Part shown: in pieces, positions 42,608 to 49,192 of the stretch
Layout: the number at the start of each line of letters is the position of its first letter
Position numbering within the stretch: the stretch's first letter is position 1
NCBI RefSeq assembly: GCF_019083965.1
Contig: NZ_JAHRCY010000017.1
Coordinates: 1 to 64,000, forward strand
Source: Catellatospora tritici
GTDB lineage: Bacteria; Actinomycetota; Actinomycetes; Mycobacteriales; Micromonosporaceae
Length of the DNA: 64,000 nucleotides
Direction: 5' to 3'
Notes under the pieces: generated by a model
What the model was told of the DNA's origin: nothing
Databases searched by the model: none
Seen by the model: the letters and a program-made list of their open reading frames with translations, nothing else
Translations under genes and position numbers: made by a program

Positions 42608-44302
42608 TCAGGGGGTGAGGAGGGTGGTGAGGTGGGGGATGGCGTCGGGGAGGGGGATGCGGGTGGTGGTGCCGTCGGCGCGGGTGGTGAGTTCGACGGT
42701 GCCGTCGGCCAGGCCGCGGGCGCTGACGGTGATCCGGTACGGGATGCCGACCAGCTCGATGTCGCTGAACTTGACGCCGGGGCGCTCGGCGCGGTCGTCG
42801 AGCACTACGTCGATCCGGCGGGCGCGCAGGTCGGCGTAGAGCCGCTCGGCGGCGGCCACGACCTGCTCGTCGGTGCCGAGCTGGGCGATGGCGACCGCGA
42901 ACGGGGCGACCGCGACGGGCCAGACGATGCCGCGTTCGTCATGGTGGGTCTCCACGATCGCCGCCAGCGCCCGCTCCACGCCGATGCCGTAGCTGCCCAT
43001 GATCGGGGTGATCCGTTCGCCGTCGGGGCCGAGCACGGTCACGCCGAGGGCCTCGGTGTAGCGGCTGCCGAGCTTGAAGATGTGCCCGATCTCGACCGTA
43101 CGCAGCACGTCCAGGGGCTGCTCGCAGCGGGGGCAGGGTTCGCCCGCGACGACTTCGCGCAGGTCGGCCCAGCGGCCCACGGCGATGTCGCGGTCGAGGT
43201 CGACGCCGCGCAGGTGTACGCCGTCGCGGTTGGCGCCGGTGGTCATGTCGCGGCGGCCGCGCAGCGCCTCGTCGGCCAGGATCGGCAGCTCGGTCACGCC
43301 GACGCCGCCGAGGCTGCCGGGCAGGGCGCCGAGGGCGGCGCGGATCTCCTCGGGGTGGGCGGGGCGGACCTCGACCGCGCCGAGGGTGTCGATGAGCTTC
43401 TGCTCGACCAGGGCGTGGTCGCCGCGCATCAGCACCAGGGTGAGCTGGTCGTCGACGACGTACACGAGGGTCTTGATCTGGCGGTCGGCGGTGACGCCGT
43501 GGTCGCGGACCAGGTCCTCGATGGTGCGTACGTCCGGGGTGTCGAACGGCTCGGGCGCGGGCAGGCCGGTGCCGTCGGCCGTGGCGGGCAGGTGCGAGGT
43601 GGCCTTCTCGACGTTGGCGGCGTAGCCGCAGGCGCAGTGGACGACGATGTCCTCACCGGCGTCGGTGGGGCACATGAACTCGGTGGAGTCGCTGCCGCCC
43701 ATGATGCCGCTGGAGGCCTCCACGGCGATGGCGGGGATGCCCAGGCGGGCGAAGATGCGGTGGTAGGCGTCGCGGTGCGCGGCGAAGGACTTGCCGAGCC
43801 CGGCGGCGTCGGTGTCGAAGCTGTACGAGTCCTTCATGGTGAACTCGCGTACCCGGATCAGGCCGCTCTTGGGGCGGGGCTCGTCGCGGAACTTCGTCTG
43901 GAACTGGTACCAGCGCTGGGGCAGGTCGCGGTAGGAGCGCAGCTCCTGGGCGACGGTGGTGAAGATCTCCTCATGGGTCATCCCGAGGGCGAGGTCGGCG
44001 TCCTTGCGGTCGACCAGCCGGAACATCTCCGGCCCGATCATGTTCCAGCGGCCGCTCTGCTGCCACACCTCGGCGGGCTGCATGGTGGGCAGCAGGAACT
44101 CCTGGGCGCCGATGGCCGACATCTCGTCGCGGATGATGTCGATGATCTTCGCGCGGACGCGGACGGCCAGCGGGAGCAGGCTGTAGTGGCCCGCCATGAG
44201 CTGCCGGATGTATCCGGCGCGCAGCAGCAGCCGGTGGCTGACCGCGTCGGCGCCGGCCGGGTCCTGGCGCAGCGTCGGGACGTACAACTCTGACCAGCGC
44301 AT
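42608..44302 (-). CDS. proS: prolyl-tRNA synthetase
   Basis: A 564-aa bacterial-type class II aminoacyl-tRNA synthetase. Motif 2 RDEPRPKSGLIRVREFTMKD and motif 3 IGVERALAAIVE flank an INS editing domain (about residues 220-400) containing the tRNA-Pro editing signature HGVTADRQIKTLVYVVDDQ-like text. Length and layout are canonical. ATG 44302 (MRWSELYVPTLRQDPAGADA). It converges on the MBL gene with repeat copy B2 between. Confidence 0.95.
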   Translation of the reverse strand: MRWSELYVPTLRQDPAGADAVSHRLLLRAGYIRQLMAGHYSLLPLAVRVRAKIIDIIRDEMSAIGAQEFLLPTMQPAEVWQQSGRWNMIGPEMFRLVDRKDADLALGMTHEEIFTTVAQELRSYRDLPQRWYQFQTKFRDEPRPKSGLIRVREFTMKDSYSFDTDAAGLGKSFAAHRDAYHRIFARLGIPAIAVEASSGIMGGSDSTEFMCPTDAGEDIVVHCACGYAANVEKATSHLPATADGTGLPAPEPFDTPDVRTIEDLVRDHGVTADRQIKTLVYVVDDQLTLVLMRGDHALVEQKLIDTLGAVEVRPAHPEEIRAALGALPGSLGGVGVTELPILADEALRGRRDMTTGANRDGVHLRGVDLDRDIAVGRWADLREVVAGEPCPRCEQPLDVLRTVEIGHIFKLGSRYTEALGVTVLGPDGERITPIMGSYGIGVERALAAIVETHHDERGIVWPVAVAPFAVAIAQLGTDEQVVAAAERLYADLRARRIDVVLDDRAERPGVKFSDIELVGIPYRITVSARGLADGTVELTTRADGTTTRIPLPDAIPHLTTLLTP

Positions 44303-44404
44303 ATTGACGACACCTGCACTTTCTGCGTCCGGGACGCCGATGGTTGCGCCGATCCTAGGTGGCGGCGTCGCTGCCCGGCGAACGGATAACGGCAGGTGGG
44401 GCCG

Positions 44405-45046
44405 TCACGTGTCGGCGCGGTCCTGCATCTCCCAGACGTGGTCCAGCACGTGCCAGGCGATGCGGCGGGCGGCGTAGGGCACGTACCAGCCGCCGGGCAC
44501 GGGCGGGCTGCCGTCGCGCGGGGTGGCGAGCACGTCGAGGATGTCGGCGCGCATCGCCGCGATCGCGGCGGTGTCGTCGAAGGCGGGCGCCTTGTGCTTC
44601 ACCCCGATCTTGCGGGCGTACGACGCCTCGGCGGCCACCACGTGATCGAGCATCTTGTCCCGGTCCCGCCCGCCGCCGCGCGGGCCTTTGCGCAGCTCGG
44701 CGGGTGCGTGTGCGGCGGTGTCGGCCAGTGTCTCCCAGGCGGCGCGCACCAGCGCGGCCTGCCGGGCGGCCTGCTCGGCCCCGAACGGGCGCCGGTCGGC
44801 CCCGGCCGGGCGCTCCGGGGCGCCGAAGTCGGTGGTGCTGCCGCCCTTGACCCGCTCCACCACTCGTAGCGCGCCCGTCTCGAAGGGGATCTTCGCGCGC
44901 TCGACCACCACCGCGTAGCGGTCGGCGTACGCGGTGAGCGCCGCGAGCGCGGACTCCGCGTCGCGGCCGGAGCGGCACCAGCCGGGCCACTCCAGCGCGC
45001 ACGCGAAGATCCGCTTCGAGCCGAGTTCGAGGTATACGGACGTCAT
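44405..45046 (-). CDS. DinB-like four-helix protein with N-terminal HicB-like segment
   Basis: A 213-aa protein. Residues 1-55 (MTSVYLELGSKRIFACALEW then GRDAESALAALTAYADRYA) resemble a HicB-type small domain; the remainder contains KMLDHVVAAEASYARKIG and YAARRIAWHVLDHVWEMQDR, whose three spaced His are the DinB metal-site pattern. The family is broad (hydrolases, thiol transferases); the reaction is unknown. ATG 45046 is the likely start; it is followed upstream, on the same strand, by the RlpA-like gene. Confidence 0.7.
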   Translation of the reverse strand: MTSVYLELGSKRIFACALEWPGWCRSGRDAESALAALTAYADRYAVVVERAKIPFETGALRVVERVKGGSTTDFGAPERPAGADRRPFGAEQAARQAALVRAAWETLADTAAHAPAELRKGPRGGGRDRDKMLDHVVAAEASYARKIGVKHKAPAFDDTAAIAAMRADILDVLATPRDGSPPVPGGWYVPYAARRIAWHVLDHVWEMQDRADT

Positions 45047-45093
45047 ATCGACATCTTGGCATGCCTGCGGCGCCTTTTGCGCCGGTCGGCGTG

Positions 45094-45657
45094 TTACGCG
45101 AGGATGTCGTACTTCACTGTGGTGACGCCGCTGGACAGGTTCGCGATCTGCGCGAACGCGGCGCGGGACAGGTCGAGGCAGCGCCCGGCGATGTATGGGC
45201 CGCGGTCGTTGATGCGCACCACCACGGACTTTCCGTTGGTGGGGTTGGTGACGCGGACCCGGGTGTTGAACTTGAGACTCTTGTGCGCCGCGGTCAGCGC
45301 GTCGGGGTTGAAGCGCTCGCCGTTGGCGGTGCCCTGCCCCTCGGCGTAGAAGGAGGCTTTGCAGGAGCCGGTGCCGACGACGGTGGCCGTCTGGCCGGCG
45401 CCGGAGGCGGCGGCGCGGACGGCGCCGCGGGAGACCTTGTCGGGGATGCGTTGCACCACGATCGGGGTGACGCTGGGTGAGGCCGCCGCGAGGTTGTCGG
45501 TGTGCTGGGTGGCGGCGGGATCGCTGCCGGTGTCGGGCGAGGTCGCCTCGACGGCGAGTGCGGTGCCGCCGACCAGGATGGCCGTGGCGACGGTGGCGGT
45601 GGCGATGGGGGCGAACGTCCTTCGGGGCTTGTGCTCGAGGGAATGTCGGCCGGACAA
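45094..45657 (-). CDS. RlpA-like double-psi beta-barrel protein
   Basis: A 187-aa exported protein with an N-terminal signal/anchor (near residues 18-35), a linker, and a C-terminal RlpA domain: KASFYAEGQGTANGERFN, RVRVTNPTNGKSVVVRINDR and GRCLDLSRAAFAQIA. RlpA proteins cleave or bind peptidoglycan glycan strands near septa. TTG 45657 is chosen because GGAAGG lies 8 nt upstream; ATG at 45768 has no ribosome-binding site and would add an odd extension. Confidence 0.85.
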   Translation of the reverse strand: MSGRHSLEHKPRRTFAPIATATVATAILVGGTALAVEATSPDTGSDPAATQHTDNLAAASPSVTPIVVQRIPDKVSRGAVRAAASGAGQTATVVGTGSCKASFYAEGQGTANGERFNPDALTAAHKSLKFNTRVRVTNPTNGKSVVVRINDRGPYIAGRCLDLSRAAFAQIANLSSGVTTVKYDILA

Positions 45658-45850
45658 GTCGCTTACCTTCCGTAGACAACAAGGACCGGCGCGGTGTCTG
45701 CCGTGGCGAGAGCACCGGGCCGAAGTGGACCGTATCGAGCCGACTGCATCTGGTGTCAACATGATCACGAACTTGATGGTGATTTGTACGGAAAACTTCG
45801 CACGATCGTAGGACTTCGAACCCGTCCGGGTGGCGGCGACGCGCCGAAGA

Positions 45851-46396
45851 TCACCGGTCCCGGTCCCGGTCCCGGTCCCGGTCCCGGTCCCGGTGGCGCT
45901 CGCGGGCCCGGGAGGCGAGCTGGTGCGACAGCACCGACACCCCGGCCGCGATGACCACCGTGTTGAAGACCATCTGCAGGATGACCAGCACGCGGGCCTG
46001 CTGCCCCTGCGCGTGGACGTCGCCGAAGCCGACGGTGGCCAGCGTGGACAGCGCGAAGTAGAGCGCGTCGATTCGGGTCTGCAGGTCGACGAACGATCCC
46101 GGCGACCCGACCGCGACCACGTAGTCGGCCAGCGCGAAGAACAGCACCCCGACGGTCAGCGCGTTCAGCAGCCCGATCAGCGGCCGCTCGCCGTCGCCGA
46201 GCTGGTGGCTGATCTGGCGCAGGATGACCGCTGCCACCACCACCAGCCCGACCAGGGAGAACAGTGTCCGGATGACCAGTTCGACGGTCCCGCTGCCGGC
46301 GTCGGTGGGCACGACGAAGTACACCGCGATCAGGATCGCGGTGTTGACGAGCCAGCGTATGAGCGGACGCCGGGCCAACCAGGACATGCCGCCCAT
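45851..46396 (-). CDS. two-transmembrane potassium channel
   Basis: A 181-aa protein with three to four hydrophobic segments and the pore signature ALSTLATVGFGDVHAQ (TVGFGD selectivity filter) followed by the inner helix VLVILQMVFNTVVIAAGVSV. Ion_trans_2/Kch type, predicted to conduct K+. The C-terminus is an Arg-Asp dipeptide run written by seven GGTCCC hexamers (45855-45895), a probable slippage-prone tract. Confidence 0.88.
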   Translation of the reverse strand: MGGMSWLARRPLIRWLVNTAILIAVYFVVPTDAGSGTVELVIRTLFSLVGLVVVAAVILRQISHQLGDGERPLIGLLNALTVGVLFFALADYVVAVGSPGSFVDLQTRIDALYFALSTLATVGFGDVHAQGQQARVLVILQMVFNTVVIAAGVSVLSHQLASRARERHRDRDRDRDRDRDR

Positions 46397-46453
46397 ACTG
46401 CCCGCCGGTCGTCGGGCGGGCGGGGCGCGACGCGCGGTCAGTCCGACGCGCGG

Positions 46454-47392
46454 TCAGTCCGCCGCGACGCGGAAGCCGATGTTGCTGGTCGAGCTGTCGG
46501 GCGTGTTCGCCGAGCGGGCCGCCACCCGGTAGCGGTTGCAGTACGACACGTGGCACAGGTGCGAACCGCCCCGCATCACCTTCGCCGCGCCCTCCGGCGG
46601 GCCGGTCGGGTCGACGCGCGGGCCGGTGGTGTGGAAGTCCGGGCTGAACCAGTCGGCGCACCACTCCCACACGTTGCCCGCCATGTTGTACAGGCCGAAC
46701 CCGTTGGGCCGGAACGACTTGACCGGCGCCGTCCCGGCGAACCCGTCCACGCCGCTGTCACGCGTGGGGAACTCGCCCTGCCAGATGTTGCACATGTGCC
46801 TGCCGCCGGGGGTCAGCTCGTCACCCCACGGGAAGCGGGCCTGCACCAGCCCGCCGCGGGCGGCGTACTCCCACTCGGCCTCGGTCGGCAGGCGGGTGCC
46901 CGCCCAGTCGCAGTAGGTGACGGCGTCGTGCCAGGACACGTGCACCACGGGATGGTTCTGCCGGTCGCCGATGCCGGTCCCCGGACCGTACGGGTCGCGC
47001 CAGCTCGCGCCCGCGACCTCGAACCACCAGGGCGTGGTCGGCACGCGGGCGCTGCGGGCGACCAGGTCGGGGGCGAGGTGCCCGCCGAAGACGTACGACG
47101 AGCCGAACCGCTCGGCCTCGGTGACGTACCCGGTCGCCTTGACGAAGGTGGCGAACTGGGCATTGGTCACCGTGGTCGGATCGATCCGGAACGGGCGCAC
47201 GGTCACCTCCCGCACCGGCCCCTCACCGTCGGCGGGGAAGCCCTCGCTGTCGTCGGTGCCCATGAGGAACGCCCCGCCGGGCAGCGCGACGGTGCGTCCG
47301 GCGGCGCGCGAGCCCGCCGTCGGCGCCGGCGGCGCGAGCTGAACCGCCACGGCCCGGCCGGGTGTGCAGCAGGCGGGATGCTGATCGTCCAC
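46454..47392 (-). CDS. formylglycine-generating enzyme (sulfatase-modifying factor)
   Basis: A 312-aa FGE-fold protein that oxidises the Cys of C-x-P-S-R in sulfatases to formylglycine. The catalytic copper-binding pair lies in GGSHLCHVSYCNRYRVAARS (Cys near 280 and 285), preceded by NMAGNVWEWCADWFSPDF and LPTEAEWEYAARGG. The N-terminus CCTPGRA contributes two extra Cys. GTG 47392 has CTGGAG 6 nt upstream. Its substrate is encoded 95 bp upstream in the same operon; repeat copy B3 sits in that gap. Confidence 0.95.
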   Translation of the reverse strand: MDDQHPACCTPGRAVAVQLAPPAPTAGSRAAGRTVALPGGAFLMGTDDSEGFPADGEGPVREVTVRPFRIDPTTVTNAQFATFVKATGYVTEAERFGSSYVFGGHLAPDLVARSARVPTTPWWFEVAGASWRDPYGPGTGIGDRQNHPVVHVSWHDAVTYCDWAGTRLPTEAEWEYAARGGLVQARFPWGDELTPGGRHMCNIWQGEFPTRDSGVDGFAGTAPVKSFRPNGFGLYNMAGNVWEWCADWFSPDFHTTGPRVDPTGPPEGAAKVMRGGSHLCHVSYCNRYRVAARSANTPDSSTSNIGFRVAAD

Positions 47393-47415
47393 GACGACTC
47401 CAGAGGTCAGCCCGA

Positions 47416-47475
47416 GGGGTGAGGAAGGGCACCTTATTAGCACACGTCCGTTGAGAAGGTGCCCTTCCTCACCCC
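47416..47475. repeat. family B paired-palindrome repeat, copy 3
   Basis: A perfect 20-bp inverted repeat, GGGGTGAGGAAGGGCACCTT (47416-47435) with its reverse complement at 47456-47475, around a 20-nt centre. The AGGAAGGGCACCTT core is the family B palindrome with a GGGCACC centre. It lies inside the sulfatase-FGE operon gap. Confidence 0.75.
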
Positions 47476-47487
47476 GCAGGGCGGGGG

Positions 47488-48900
47488 CTAGGGGGCGGTG
47501 GGGCCGGCGCTGGTGCGGTCGGCGGCGAGCTGGGTGGCCAGCGCCGGGATGCCCAGCGCCGTCTCCTGGGCCGGGGTGGCCTGGTAGAGCAGGTTGGTCA
47601 GCTGGTGCGGGTCGTTGACCAGGTCGTAGTACTCGCGGAACAGGATCGCGCCGGTGCCGGTCGGGATGCCGTTGGCGTCGGTGTGCACGTCGCGGTACTC
47701 GGTGTATTGCTTGGTGGCGGTGACGTACGACGACCAGCTCGGCGGGCCGCCCGCGGCGGTGCCGTGCTTGAAGAACTCGGTCAGGATGTGGTCGCGCCGG
47801 TAGGAGCCGAGCAGCGAGTGCCCGTCCTGCGGGTGCTGGCTGTCGGGGGTGATCCCGGCGGCGTCCAGGATGGTCGGCGCGATGTCGATGTTGCCGGTGA
47901 GCCGGTTGTCGGTGACCCCGGCGTTCAGGCCGCCGGCGGGCCAGGAGACCCGGAACGGCACCTCGATCGCCGGGCCGTAGGGCACCGACTTCTTGGTCCA
48001 GCCGTGGTCGCCCCAGGCGAAGCCGTTGTCGGAGATGAAGAAGACCAAGGTGTTCTGCAGCTGCCCGAGGGCTTCGAGCTTGTCGTGAATGGCCTGCACC
48101 GCGTCGTCGACCGACAGCAGGGTGCGCAGCTGTGCGGTGCGGATGTTCTTGCCGTCGGCCAGGGTGCCGTCGGCGTTCTTGATGTAGGTGGGCTTGTCGG
48201 CGCGGTCGTTCTCGGGCACGCCGGGGCGGCCGTCCCAGGCCGGGACCTCGGTGTCGGCGTACGGCACGTCCGGGGTGTTCGGGCCGTGCGGGGCCTTCGG
48301 GGCGACGTACAGGAACCAGGGCCGGGTGTCGGTGGTGCTGCGCTGGATGAACTGCAGCGCCCGGTTCTTGACGACGGTGGTGCTGTAGCCGTTGATCGTC
48401 TGCACGGTCCCGTTGACGTTGTACTGCCCGTCGTTGTACGTGATCGGCGCGAGCAGCGCGAACTCGTCGAAGTACGGCGGGTTGTCGTGCACGTCCCAGC
48501 CGTTGAGGTACTTGCCGTACAGGCCGGTGCGGTAGCCCGCCTCCTGCAGGTAGCGCTGCACGGTGGCGTGATGGTTGAGGTTCTCCTGGTGCTGGTTGCC
48601 GCGTACGCCGTGGTTGTGCGCGTACTGGCCGGTGAAGATGGTGGAGCGCGACGGGGCGCACAGCGGCGTCACCGAGAACGCGTTGGCGAACGTGGTGCCG
48701 TGGTCGCCGAGCCAGCCGATGGTCTGCGGGGTGGCCCACTGGGTGTTCTTGGGCTGGTCGTCGGTGACGATGACCAGGATGTTCGGCCGGGCGGCGGCCG
48801 CGTTGGCGGGCTGGGCGGGCAGGCCGGTGGCGGCCGCCACGCCCGCCGCGGCCGAGGCCGCGAGGAACGAGCGCCGCCGCAGCGACGGGGTGTCCGACAT
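47488..48900 (-). CDS. secreted sulfatase (Tat substrate)
   Basis: A 470-aa arylsulfatase-fold protein. The Tat signal SLRRRSFLAASAAAGVAAAT is followed by NILVIVTDDQP (metal site) and the formylglycine motif LCAPSRSTIFTGQ (Cys81), then GYRTGLYGKYLNGW and FFISDNGFAWGDHGW. Exported folded, hence matured by FGE in the cytoplasm first. ATG 48900 is the Tat-type start. First structural gene of the leader-sulfatase-FGE unit. Confidence 0.95.
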   Translation of the reverse strand: MSDTPSLRRRSFLAASAAAGVAAATGLPAQPANAAAARPNILVIVTDDQPKNTQWATPQTIGWLGDHGTTFANAFSVTPLCAPSRSTIFTGQYAHNHGVRGNQHQENLNHHATVQRYLQEAGYRTGLYGKYLNGWDVHDNPPYFDEFALLAPITYNDGQYNVNGTVQTINGYSTTVVKNRALQFIQRSTTDTRPWFLYVAPKAPHGPNTPDVPYADTEVPAWDGRPGVPENDRADKPTYIKNADGTLADGKNIRTAQLRTLLSVDDAVQAIHDKLEALGQLQNTLVFFISDNGFAWGDHGWTKKSVPYGPAIEVPFRVSWPAGGLNAGVTDNRLTGNIDIAPTILDAAGITPDSQHPQDGHSLLGSYRRDHILTEFFKHGTAAGGPPSWSSYVTATKQYTEYRDVHTDANGIPTGTGAILFREYYDLVNDPHQLTNLLYQATPAQETALGIPALATQLAADRTSAGPTAP

Positions 48901-49012
48901 GGAATCGCCTTTCCTTGGGTGCGCGGCGGCGCGCGGGCGCGGCAGCGCGCCCACGTGGGCCGGGCAGGGGGAGCCGCGAGAGGTGCGGCGAAAGAGGGGT
49001 GCGGGGGAGGCG

Positions 49013-49102
49013 TCAGGCGCGCGGTGCGCGCGGACACAGCGCGCTGGCCTGCCGTCGAAGATCGACGTGCAGGCGTGCCGTGAACAGGCGCGTCAGCTCC
49101 AC
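49013..49102 (-). CDS. Cys-containing regulatory leader peptide
   Basis: A 29-codon open frame found by reading the spacer: GTG 49102 to TGA 49013, giving VELTRLFTARLHVDLRRQAS then ALCPRAPRA. The pattern LTRRLHVDL...SALC is that of the short leader peptides found upstream of sulfur and cysteine genes in actinobacteria, with one Cys codon near the end. It ends 112 nt before the sulfatase start. Ribosome stalling at the Cys codon could couple sulfatase expression to cysteine supply (inference). Confidence 0.75.
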   Translation of the reverse strand: MELTRLFTARLHVDLRRQASALCPRAPRA

Positions 49103-49119
49103 GGGTCCAGCGTAGGAGC

Positions 49120-49165
49120 GCGGTACTGAGGATCTCAAGAAAATAGATATTTCGACTTCAGGGCC
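49120..49165 (-). promoter_or_regulatory. AT-rich promoter candidate of the leader-sulfatase unit
   Basis: AAATATCTATTTTCTTGAG on the minus strand (within 49131-49153) is the most AT-rich stretch for kilobases and lies just upstream of the leader start. No exact -35/-10 pair is claimed. Confidence 0.35.
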
Positions 49166-49192
49166 GGTATTAACGAACGATGTAGCGCCAGG

